Of a stretch of 39,389 bases of DNA, positions 32,424 to 39,388 are shown piece after piece. The stretch spans positions 1-39,389 of the forward strand of contig PNJQ01000034.1 in assembly GCA_013821985.1 (NCBI GenBank), written 5' to 3'. The translations under genes and the position numbers were made by a program. Source of the stretch: Opitutus sp. GTDB taxonomy: Bacteria; Verrucomicrobiota; Verrucomicrobiia; Opitutales; Opitutaceae. Position 1 is the stretch's first letter, and every line of letters starts with the position of its first letter. The notes beneath the pieces are model-generated. The model saw nothing but the letters and a program-made list of their open reading frames with translations. It was not told where the DNA came from and made no database searches.

Positions 32424-33265
32424 GACTTGGAGGCGGGAACGAGAGACGAATGCGGGCGATGGAGATCGCGCTGGGCCTCGGCGCGGGCGGCTTTCGCATA
32501 CCAAGGAAGTCGCTTCAGCCAAAGGCGCAAGGCGTGCCAGTGGATCAGCGCGATGACGCGCAGCGTGATGAGCGGGTATTTGACGGTGAACCACGCCAGG
32601 CGCGCATCGGTGAGTGCGGCGCGCGGACCGTGCAGCGTGCTCGTGAGCGTGCGCGCGCCGCCGACGTAGTCATCGATCTGCACAGAGAGGCGATCACCCG
32701 GAGCGCGGAGCGTGAAGTCGAACTCGACATCAACGTCCGAAAATGGCGAGACGTAGAAATGTTTCGGGGCGCGGAGGCGAAACGTGTTTGCGCCCGCGCG
32801 TTCGGCGACGTGGAACGCTTTCATCTCGCGAAACGTGTTCGTGACCTCCGCGATGGTCGTGACGAGGGCTCCGGTGCGGTCGAAGCAGAAGTAGAACGAA
32901 ACCGGATTGAACAGGTAGCCCGCGACGCGCGGCAAGGTGACGAGTTGCACGCGCCCATCGGTGAGATCGAGGCCGCGCTCCGCGAGGTAGGCGAGCACGC
33001 GGGACTTGAGATTTGGGATATTGGATTCGCGATTTTCTCGCTGCCCGTTGTCGGCTTGGTGTGGCTGTTCGTGGGTGGGAAAAAAATCGTGTTCGCGAAG
33101 CCCGTAGAGATTGGGACGGTTGACGGAAAAGAGTCGCAGGCGGGAGTGCAGCGCGGCGAGTTCGTCGAGGTCGAGCGCGAAGAAGAACAGCCGGTATTCG
33201 AAGCGATGCACCTTCGGTGCGAACCGATGGTGCAGCACGCGGCATTCGTAGAGACAGGAGTTCAA
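32420..33265 (-). CDS. DUF1365 family protein
   Basis: Protein of 281 residues of the DUF1365 (COG3496) family, almost always encoded with COG2907 flavoproteins and cyclopropane-synthase-family enzymes. Landmarks are SCLYECRVLHHRFAPKVHRF at the start and PRVAGYLFNPVSFYFCFDR, plus KAFHVA and KHFYVSPF later. The role is unknown; a lipid-related enzyme or partner is likely. The start is TTG at 33265, the only in-frame start near the conserved opening. An extra stretch (about residues 68-90, QADNGQRENRESNIPNLKSR) sits between conserved segments and is encoded by unusual AT-richer DNA. It follows the FAD gene by 48 bases and is coupled to the methyltransferase. Confidence 0.88.
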   Translation of the reverse strand: MNSCLYECRVLHHRFAPKVHRFEYRLFFFALDLDELAALHSRLRLFSVNRPNLYGLREHDFFPTHEQPHQADNGQRENRESNIPNLKSRVLAYLAERGLDLTDGRVQLVTLPRVAGYLFNPVSFYFCFDRTGALVTTIAEVTNTFREMKAFHVAERAGANTFRLRAPKHFYVSPFSDVDVEFDFTLRAPGDRLSVQIDDYVGGARTLTSTLHGPRAALTDARLAWFTVKYPLITLRVIALIHWHALRLWLKRLPWYAKAARAEAQRDLHRPHSSLVPASKS

Positions 33266-33313
33266 CGCAGAGGCTACGACCGAGGCACCGAGGCAGATGC
33301 GGCAAATGGCGGG

Positions 33314-34648
33314 TTAGGCGAGGACCGGCTCCACGGAGGACCGCTTCTGCGCCGGAGGAGCGGTCCACGGATCACGGGCGAGAAGTTGGCGGGAGAGGTT
33401 CACGGCCGAGAGGAATCCGTCTTCGTGGAAGCCGTAGCGCGTCCACGCGCCGCAGAAGAACGTTTCGGTGCCGCCCGTTGCGTCAGCGTTGAGCCGGGGA
33501 ATCTCGGCCTGCGCGCGCACGGCGCTGAGGGTAAACAGCGGGTGTTCGTAGGCGATGGTGCGCAGCACGCGGCGCGGGTCCACGGCGTCGGGGCGATTGA
33601 TCGAGACGAAGTAGTTTTCGCGGTCGGAGACGCCCTGAAGTTGATTCATCCAGTAGATCGTCATGGGCGCGATGCGGCCATCGGCGTCTCGGCTGATCGA
33701 GTAATTCCACGCCGACCACGCGAGTTTGGTGCGGGGCATCACGGACGCGTCGGTGTGCAGCGTGGCGACGTTCGGCTGATATTGGAATTCGCGGAGCAGC
33801 CGCGTCTCGTCGGCGGTGGGATCGGCGAGGAGGGCGAGCGATTCGTGGCCGTGCGAGGCGAGGATGACCTTGTCGAAGCGTTCGACGTGGCCGTTGGCGG
33901 TCGTGAGGAACACGCCGGCGTGCGTGCGCCGGATGCGCACGATACGTGCGTCGTGCCGGATGCGTTCACGCCATGGTGAGGTAAGGCGCGTAACATATTC
34001 GCGCGCGCCGCCATCGACGGTCCACCACTGGTGTTGCGTGTGGAGTCCGAGGAAGCCGTGGTTGTGGAAAAAGCGCAGCAGCGTGCGCGCGGGGAATTGC
34101 AGCATCTTTTCCGGCGGCGTGGACCAGACCGCGCTGCTCATCGGCACGACGTAGAGGTTGAGAAACTCGGCGCCGTAGCCGCGGCGCGCGACATACTCGG
34201 CAAGCGTGCAGTCGGCCCAGGCCGGATCATCGAGCGCTTCGATGGCTTCTCGGTTGAAGCGGTCGATTTGGCCCAGCATCCGATAGAACGACGGGCGGAG
34301 GAGATTGCGCCGCTGGCAGAAAAGGTGATTGAGCGAGGAGCCGCTGAACTCGAGGCCGGTGTCTTCGTGGCGGACGCTGAAAGACATGTCGGTCTTTTTG
34401 ACCGGCACTTGGAGTTCGGCGAAGAGGCGCGTGAGCTGCGGGTAGGTCTCGTAGTTGAAGACCATGAAACCGGTGTCGATCGGCACGGCGCGGCCGGTGC
34501 CGGTTTCGGCGACCGTGACGGTGTTGGTGTGACCGCCGGTGTAGCGGTTTTGCTCGAACAACGTGAGGTCGAATTCGCGGTGGAGAAAATGCGCGCAGCC
34601 GAGACCGGAAATACCGGTGCCGACGATCGCGAGGGTGGGGCGGGGCAT
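33314..34648 (-). CDS. FAD-dependent oxidoreductase (COG2907, amine-oxidase fold)
   Basis: Flavoprotein of 444 residues. The N-terminal dinucleotide site is LAIVGTGISGLGCAHFL followed by the acidic strand end LTLFEQN and GGHTNTV. Other family marks are VPIDTGFMVFNYETYPQL, VPMSSAVWSTPPEKML and, near the end, FFCGAWTRYGFHEDGFLSA. COG2907 proteins are conserved next to DUF1365 and cyclopropane-synthase genes. In Rhodobacter sphaeroides, homologues belong to the singlet-oxygen (RpoE/ChrR) response and have been tied to fatty-acid modification. It is the first gene of the FAD, DUF1365, methyltransferase unit. No RpoE/ChrR pair is in the window. Confidence 0.9.
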   Translation of the reverse strand: MPRPTLAIVGTGISGLGCAHFLHREFDLTLFEQNRYTGGHTNTVTVAETGTGRAVPIDTGFMVFNYETYPQLTRLFAELQVPVKKTDMSFSVRHEDTGLEFSGSSLNHLFCQRRNLLRPSFYRMLGQIDRFNREAIEALDDPAWADCTLAEYVARRGYGAEFLNLYVVPMSSAVWSTPPEKMLQFPARTLLRFFHNHGFLGLHTQHQWWTVDGGAREYVTRLTSPWRERIRHDARIVRIRRTHAGVFLTTANGHVERFDKVILASHGHESLALLADPTADETRLLREFQYQPNVATLHTDASVMPRTKLAWSAWNYSISRDADGRIAPMTIYWMNQLQGVSDRENYFVSINRPDAVDPRRVLRTIAYEHPLFTLSAVRAQAEIPRLNADATGGTETFFCGAWTRYGFHEDGFLSAVNLSRQLLARDPWTAPPAQKRSSVEPVLA

Positions 34649-34848
34649 CGAATTGCGAATTGGGAGTGCGGAATGCGGATTGCGGATTGGCGCGGCGGCC
34701 GTCGGGCCGGACGGTGCCGTGTTCGCAGTCGTTACGGTTCGCTGCGGTGCGCGGACGCATCGCGATGGCGCGAAGATGAACGCGTGGGGCGGCGACGCGG
34801 GTGGCGTGTCGGCTCACTTGCGCTCGCGGCACCATTGTTGGCGGGCAC

Positions 34849-34876
34849 GAAAAAGCCCCGCGGGGCGGCGGGGCTT
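34849..34876 (-). terminator. Rho-independent terminator after the desaturase
   Basis: On the minus strand a 7-bp stem AGCCCCG/CGGGGCT with an 8-base G/C loop is followed by TTTTTCG. It lies 59 bases past the desaturase stop and makes the desaturase a separate unit from the FAD-gene operon. Confidence 0.82.
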
Positions 34877-34934
34877 CTGGAGGGTGACGCAGCGTGGGCG
34901 GGGCGTCGTGGGAGCTGTCCGGTCGAGGCTCGGC

Positions 34935-36095
34935 CTACTTTTGCTCGGTGGCGGGCGGGTGTTGCGTGAGTTCGCTCACGTCCTTGTGGACCGCGGGACC
35001 GTCTTTTTTCTGCATTTGCGTGGCGACTTCGGGCGAGTTGACGGTCGCCATCGCGATCGCGGCGGCGGTGGGCACGACGCGGCGCAGGGTGTTGATCTCA
35101 TCCTGCACGGAGGAGAACGTGACGCGGTGGATCGTGTCGGCGTGCGCGTTGCGTTCGGCTTCGTCGTAGATGGATTTCGGCACGGGCTTGAGGCCCCAGA
35201 TGAAGCCGGTCCACGAGAGGAGCTTCAGGCCGTAGTAAGTCGGATCGATTTCCCACCAATAGAAACCGTTGCGCGTCGAGGACTGGTAGCGGTGGTGATT
35301 GTTATGCCAGCCTTCTCCGAGCGTGATGATCGCGAGGATGAAACTGTTGCGCGAGTCGTCGGTCGTGTGGAAGCGGCGCTTGCCCCAGAGGTGGGTGAAG
35401 GAGTTGATCGACGCGGTGCCGTGGAACAGCGCCGTCGTGCTGATGAAGAAGCCCCAGATGAGCAGCTGCGGGCCGCTGGTGCCGAGACCGGGCGCGAAAC
35501 GCTCGAGCAGCATGCCGAGACCGAGGAGGCTCGCGGCGAACACGACGGGCACGACGATGTCGAAACGGTTCAACCAGACGAGCTCGGGGAATTTCGCGAG
35601 GTCCTTCACCTTCGAGTAATCGGTGGGAAAGTTGCGCTTCGAGGTGATCCAGCCGATGTGCGACCAGAGAAAGCCGTGAACGTGCGGCGAGTGGGCGTCC
35701 TCTTCCTCATCCGAATGCTGATGATGGTGGCGGTGATGATACGCCCACCAGAGCGGGCCGCGTTGGACGGTGGTGCCGGTCCAGAGCGCGAGGAGAAATT
35801 GGCCGAAGCGCGAGGTGCTGTAGGTCTTGTGCGAGAAGTAGCGGTGAAAAATTCCCGTCACGGCAAACATGCGCGCGACGTAGAGGAAGACCGCGGCCCA
35901 CACGGCGAACCAGCTCCAGCCGACCCAAATGACGCCGAGGCAGCCGAGGTGGAGGATGACGAACGGGATGCAGCGGACGAGGTTTACGCCGTCGGGCTGT
36001 GCGCGGATGGATTCGGGGGTTTCGAGCGTGTAGTCGGAATCGACCCACTGAATGAGCGAGGCGCCGAGGCGGCGGAGGGAAGCGGGAAAAGACAC
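34935..36095 (-). CDS. Acyl-CoA / acyl-lipid delta-9-type desaturase
   Basis: Membrane di-iron enzyme of 386 residues that introduces a cis double bond in saturated acyl chains. The three His boxes are present: HRYFSH (84-89), HHRHHHQHSD (120-129) and EGWHNNHHRY (about 270). Membrane helices lie before and after box 2. The C-terminal 80 residues are an extra soluble, Ala/Lys-rich tail. Start codon GTG at 36095. It lies upstream of the lipid-modification operon on the same strand but has its own terminator. Its product, an unsaturated chain, is the expected substrate of the methyltransferases. Confidence 0.92.
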   Translation of the reverse strand: MSFPASLRRLGASLIQWVDSDYTLETPESIRAQPDGVNLVRCIPFVILHLGCLGVIWVGWSWFAVWAAVFLYVARMFAVTGIFHRYFSHKTYSTSRFGQFLLALWTGTTVQRGPLWWAYHHRHHHQHSDEEEDAHSPHVHGFLWSHIGWITSKRNFPTDYSKVKDLAKFPELVWLNRFDIVVPVVFAASLLGLGMLLERFAPGLGTSGPQLLIWGFFISTTALFHGTASINSFTHLWGKRRFHTTDDSRNSFILAIITLGEGWHNNHHRYQSSTRNGFYWWEIDPTYYGLKLLSWTGFIWGLKPVPKSIYDEAERNAHADTIHRVTFSSVQDEINTLRRVVPTAAAIAMATVNSPEVATQMQKKDGPAVHKDVSELTQHPPATEQK

Positions 36096-36210
36096 AGGCG
36101 AGCGATTTTAAAAAGTGAGCGGCGAACCAAGTGCGGGTGGCCGGAATCTGCAAGCCGGGTTTGCGTCCTCTGGAATCTTTCGCGGCGGAAGTAGCGGGTG
36201 GGAGAAGGTG

Positions 36211-36242
36211 AAAACAAAAACGCCGCGCTCGAGGCGCGGCGT
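36211..36242 (-). terminator. Rho-independent terminator after the Ala-rich repeat protein
   Basis: On the minus strand an 8-bp stem ACGCCGCG/CGCGGCGT with loop CCTCGAG is followed by TTTTGTTTTC. It lies 26 bases past the stop of the Ala-rich repeat protein. Confidence 0.9.
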
Positions 36243-36267
36243 CGGAAGAGAGGGATACTGATGCGAA

Positions 36268-37188
36268 TTACTCGCTGCCACCGCTGCGGGTGGACGTGTC
36301 GAGGACTTCCGTCACCGGCGGCGTCTGTTGCGTCGGCGTCTGCGTCTGCGTCGTCGGAGTGTTCGCGGCGTTCGTGACGGTGTTGCCAATATCCGCGATG
36401 ATAGTCGGCGCAGCGGTGACGACGGTCTGGTTTGTGATGATGCTCGTAACGGAAGTCATGACCTGGGAGGTCGCAGCGGGGGCCGCGGCGACCACGGAGG
36501 GGGTATTGGCGACGACCGTGGAATTCACCGCGACCTGAGCGACGACCACCGGCGCCGCGGCAATGACCGAGGCGTTATTGGCGACCGCGGTGGCGGCGAC
36601 GGCGATGCCGGCAGCGGCCGCGGGGGCGGCGGTCATAACGGCCGGTTGAGAGGCGGCCATGGACGAGTTCGCCGCAACCTGAGCGACAAGGCCTGGGGAC
36701 GCGGCGATGACGCCGGGGTTCGAGGCGACGGTCATCGAAGAAGTGGCGACCTGAGCAGAAACCGCGGGAGCGGCGGCAGCGACGGCGGGCTGGGCAACGA
36801 TGGCCGAGGCGGTCTGCGCGACGGCGGCGGCGGCGGCGGGAACTGCGTTCATGACGGCCGGCGCGGAAGCGATGGTCGCGGCGGCGGCGGCAATGGCGGC
36901 CGATCCGGCGGGATTGCTCGTCGTGGTGGCGGTCGCGGCCGTGGCGGCAGCTTGCGCGATGGCGGCGGCCTTGGCCGGAGAAACATTGGCGGTCAGCGCG
37001 ATGATCGCGGCGCCGTCACCGGCGGCGACGGCATCGTTGATGGCGGTCTGCTCGGCGTCGGTCAGCTCTTGGGCGGGAGCGTTGCCGCCGCGCTGGGTAT
37101 TATTCCCCTGGGCGAAAGCGAGAGGTGTGGAAACGGCGAGGGCGAAAGCGGCCAAAATCGCCAAGGTGCGGGTAAGTGTGATCTTCAT
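36268..37188 (-). CDS. Secreted Ala-rich protein with seven 24-residue repeats
   Basis: Exported protein of 306 residues, family not recognised. The signal peptide is about residues 1-27 (cut near AFA-QG). Residues 28-108 are Ala-rich and helical. Residues 109-276 are seven tandem 24-residue repeats in perfect register: each begins xP(A/S)V, has a second Pro at position 9 (AAP), often AQVA at 13-16 and ends VAN/VAS. The C-terminal 30 residues are a Thr/Gln/Pro-rich tail ending TRSGGSE. The repeats suggest an elongated helical-hairpin or solenoid rod. A structural or adhesive surface role is inferred only from architecture. A sigma-54-like promoter lies about 55 bases upstream. Confidence 0.8.
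   Translation of the reverse strand: MKITLTRTLAILAAFALAVSTPLAFAQGNNTQRGGNAPAQELTDAEQTAINDAVAAGDGAAIIALTANVSPAKAAAIAQAAATAATATTTSNPAGSAAIAAAAATIASAPAVMNAVPAAAAAVAQTASAIVAQPAVAAAAPAVSAQVATSSMTVASNPGVIAASPGLVAQVAANSSMAASQPAVMTAAPAAAAGIAVAATAVANNASVIAAAPVVVAQVAVNSTVVANTPSVVAAAPAATSQVMTSVTSIITNQTVVTAAPTIIADIGNTVTNAANTPTTQTQTPTQQTPPVTEVLDTSTRSGGSE
36361..36864 (-). repeat. Seven tandem 72-bp coding repeats
   Basis: Codes for residues 109-276 of the Ala-rich protein. Each unit is exactly 24 codons. The units have diverged at DNA level, so the array is old and is kept by selection on the protein. There is no insertion or deletion between units. Confidence 0.8.
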
Positions 37189-37240
37189 GGTCAGCGGTGG
37201 GTTCGAAGTCGAACGATGCGGCAATGTCTGAGTGGATTAA

Positions 37241-37257
37241 AGCAAATTCTTTGCCGA
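37241..37257 (-). promoter_or_regulatory. Sigma-54-like promoter upstream of the Ala-rich gene
   Basis: Minus strand reads TCGGCAAAGAATTTGCT. The -24 GG and -12 GC are 10 bases apart and the -12 half TTTGCT is perfect, while the -24 half is degenerate (CGGCAA instead of TGGCAC). The predicted start of transcription is near 37230, giving a leader of about 42 bases. No copy of the 12922-type dyad was found upstream. Confidence 0.4.
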
Positions 37258-37274
37258 CATGCGTCTAGGCACAC

Positions 37275-37340
37275 TTAGCTGTCAGGCTCGGTGGCGACGA
37301 GCAGGGAGAGAAGAGCGAGGATGATGACGGAAATGAGCAT
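37275..37340 (-). CDS. Candidate 21-residue membrane micro-protein
   Basis: The ATG at 37340 opens a 21-residue frame: one hydrophobic helix (MLISVIILALLSLLVATE) with an acidic end (PDS). It starts eight bases after the stop of the 35-residue micro-ORF upstream. Single-helix proteins of this size are known in bacteria, but nothing other than hydrophobicity and position supports this one. Confidence 0.3.
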   Translation of the reverse strand: MLISVIILALLSLLVATEPDS

Positions 37341-37348
37341 GGGTCAGG

Positions 37349-37456
37349 TCAGACCTTGAGAAACGGAAGACTGTAAAGAGTTTCGCCGGCACCTCCAATA
37401 CGCCGAACGGCTAGGCTGAGTTGCGCGGAAAGGTTGAAAAGACGCCAGATGGCCAT
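37349..37456 (-). CDS. Candidate 35-residue micro-protein
   Basis: The ATG at 37456 opens a 35-residue frame beginning MAIWRLFNLSAQLSLAVRRI and ending LPFLKV, with an amphipathic-looking N-terminal half. It is followed closely by the 21-residue micro-ORF. No family is recognised and no ribosome binding site is seen, as for most genes here. Confidence 0.3.
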   Translation of the reverse strand: MAIWRLFNLSAQLSLAVRRIGGAGETLYSLPFLKV

Positions 37457-37613
37457 GTCGGCAAGGTAAACCGTCCGATTATTAGCGTCATCGCCGCGGG
37501 TGGGCACGTTTGGCGTGTCCCTGGGTGCCCCGTGAGCACGAAAATGGAGACGATGGGCACGCGATTGGTTCCGCGCGCTCGCTTTTCGCCCGCAGACGGG
37601 TAAATTCGCGGCC

Positions 37614-38153
37614 ATGAAAGTCACCCGCCTTGCTTTCTCCCTTCTGTGTTCCCTTGCGGTGATCGGCCTCGCTTCGGCGACGGCGGCGGATGCACCTGCC
37701 GCGGCCGCCCCCCGGGCGGTCGCTGAATACGTTGCGCCCGAAAATTTCACGGATTTCCGTGACGGAATCTTTGCCTCGGAAAAGGGGCGCCAGCACCTGA
37801 TGGAAGCGTTGAACGACCACTTGGTCTGGCTCGGCCGAACTTACATTCCCGTGGGCCAGCGCTTGGAATTGCGTTTCACCAACATCGACCTCGCCGGCGA
37901 TTTTGAGCCGTGGCGTGGGCCCAGCTTTGACGACATCCGCATCGTGAAGGATATTTATGCGCCGCGAATGGAATTCGATTATCGCCTCGTCGATGCCGCC
38001 ACCGGGGCGGTGGTCCGCCAGGGCTCTGAGAAAATCTCTGATCTCGGCTACTTGATGAGTTCTGCCCAACTGCCGACGCACGATCAGCTGCGCTACGATA
38101 AGCAGATGCTCACCGACTGGGCGCGCCGGGAATTCAGACGCGCGAAAAAGTAA
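37614..38153 (+). CDS. Secreted DUF3016 protein
   Basis: Exported protein of 179 residues. The signal peptide is about residues 1-25 (cut near TAA-DA). The rest matches the DUF3016 pattern: YVAPENFTDFRDG at the start, then LGRTYIPVGQRLELRFTNID, then LAGDFEPW, DIRIVKDIYAPRMEFDYRLV and ISDLGY. The function of the family is unknown; it is periplasmic and about 160-180 residues long. Single gene. Confidence 0.82.
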   Translation: MKVTRLAFSLLCSLAVIGLASATAADAPAAAAPRAVAEYVAPENFTDFRDGIFASEKGRQHLMEALNDHLVWLGRTYIPVGQRLELRFTNIDLAGDFEPWRGPSFDDIRIVKDIYAPRMEFDYRLVDAATGAVVRQGSEKISDLGYLMSSAQLPTHDQLRYDKQMLTDWARREFRRAKK

Positions 38154-38263
38154 GCTTCCTTTCGAGTCGTGCCGCGGTCTGTCGCGGGAATCAATGCGGG
38201 CGCCGTTGAGTTGCGGCGCCTTTTCGTTTTGACCGGTATGCCTTGCCGCAGTGTCGTGAGCGG

Positions 38264-38773
38264 GTGAGCGAAAACCCTTCGAACGCCGGCGGCGCCGGGC
38301 CCGATCCTGCCTCGGCCCGCGCCGCGAGCGCCAACGGGGAACCGGGCGCAACCGATCCGCAGTTCGTTTACTCGAAATTCGAGTCCGCGATGCAGGTGCG
38401 CCCCGACGACATCGACATGTATCAGCATGTGCATAGCAGTCGCTACATGGACTACGTGCTCGCGGCGCGTTTCGACCAGATGGAGCGCTGCTACGGAATG
38501 CCCATGTCGGAGTTTCAGAAACAAGGCTTCGGCTGGTTCATGGCGGGCACGCAGATGCGGTTCAAGAATCCGCTCGGACTCGGCGACCGCTTCATCGTGC
38601 GCACGTGGATCGAGAAATTCACCCTCATCGGTCTGCGCGTGCAGTTCGAAATCGATCGCCAAGCGGATGCACGCCGCTGTTGCGACGGATGGTTCGATTA
38701 CGTGATGGTGTCACTGGAGACCGCGCGCGCGGTGCGAATTCCGGAGTTTATCCGCGCCAAATACAGCATCTAA
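38264..38773 (+). CDS. Hotdog-fold acyl-CoA thioesterase (YbgC/FadM type)
   Basis: Predicted thioesterase of 169 residues. The 4HBT motif is PDDIDMYQHVHSSRYMDYV, with Asp in the catalytic position, followed by the GWFMAGTQMRFKNPLGLGDR strand pair, which typifies the YbgC/FadM group. The substrate is probably an acyl-CoA. The first 40 residues are a Gly/Ala-rich leader of low complexity; the GTG at 38264 is chosen, but a start closer to the fold cannot be excluded. No close functional partner is adjacent; the lipid cluster is 2 kb away. Confidence 0.85.
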   Translation: MSENPSNAGGAGPDPASARAASANGEPGATDPQFVYSKFESAMQVRPDDIDMYQHVHSSRYMDYVLAARFDQMERCYGMPMSEFQKQGFGWFMAGTQMRFKNPLGLGDRFIVRTWIEKFTLIGLRVQFEIDRQADARRCCDGWFDYVMVSLETARAVRIPEFIRAKYSI

Positions 38774-38989
38774 CCATCTCCCGGGGAGCGGTTAGGTAGC
38801 TTTCCGGTGGAAATCGCCTTGCGTTCGATGCGGGCCGATGCGTTCTTCTCCGCCGTTCGTTTAGAGTTTTCGCGTTAAGTGACAGGATCTGGTGAGTCGT
38901 TGGCTGAGCTGCTTTGGCTTAAGTGATGATTTGAAACCCACAGTGGGAACGGACTGGCAGCATACGAAGGCCCTCAACGACATCATCAA

Positions 38990-39388
38990 ATGAGCAACTC
39001 CAAACTCTACGTCGGCAATCTCTCCTTCCAAACGACGGAAGATGCCCTCCGCTCGCACTTCGAGCAATTCGGCGCGGTCACTGACATCTACGTCGCAATG
39101 GACAAATTCACGGGCCGCCCGCGCGGTTTCGCGTTCGTCACGATGGGCACCGCCGATGAGGCCAAGGTCGCCATCGAGAAGACCAACGGCGTCCAACTCG
39201 ACGGCCGTCCCCTCCAGGTTAACGAAGCCCGTCCGAAGGAAGACCGTCCGGCTGGCGGCGGCTTCGGTGGCGGCGGCGAGCGTCGCGGCTTCGGCGGCGG
39301 CGGCGGTGGCCGTGGCGGTTTCGGCGGCGGCCGTGGTGGCCGTGGCGGCGATCGCGGTGGCTTCGGTGGCGGTCGCGACCGTTACTAA
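38990..39388 (+). CDS. RRM-domain RNA-binding protein with Gly/Arg-rich tail
   Basis: RNA-binding protein of 132 residues. A single RRM covers residues 4-80: RNP2 is KLYVGNLSF and RNP1 is [10 protein letters not shown], with the usual aromatic residues. The C-terminal 45 residues are Gly-rich with RGG-like boxes ([17 protein letters not shown]), as in the small cold- or stress-responsive Rbp proteins of cyanobacteria and other bacteria. The gene is complete, its stop lying at the end of the window. Its 216-base leader has a short hairpin (CCCAC/GTGGG) at about 38937 and no recognised riboregulator. A post-transcriptional role is likely. Confidence 0.93.
   Translation: MSNSKLYVGNLSFQTTEDALRSHFEQFGAVTDIYVAMDKFTGRPRGFAFVTMGTADEAKVAIEKTNGVQLDGRPLQVNEARPKEDRPAGGGFGGGGERRGFGGGGGGRGGFGGGRGGRGGDRGGFGGGRDRY

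Larger units (their letters stand above)
37189..37613. other. Intergenic region with a promoter candidate and two micro-ORFs
   Basis: A 425-base gap between the Ala-rich gene (minus) and the DUF3016 gene (plus). It holds the sigma-54-like site near 37241 and two tandem minus-strand micro-ORFs (37349-37456 and 37275-37340). The part from 37457 to 37613 shows a GC-rich hairpin (about 37500-37532) and nothing else recognisable. Confidence 0.6.

Noticed and set aside
32450-33979. 509-codon open frame on the plus strand
   Set aside because: Antisense to DUF1365 and the FAD gene, whose family motifs are unmistakable.
34563-36194. 543-codon open frame on the plus strand
   Set aside because: Antisense to the desaturase with its three His boxes; no recognisable domain.
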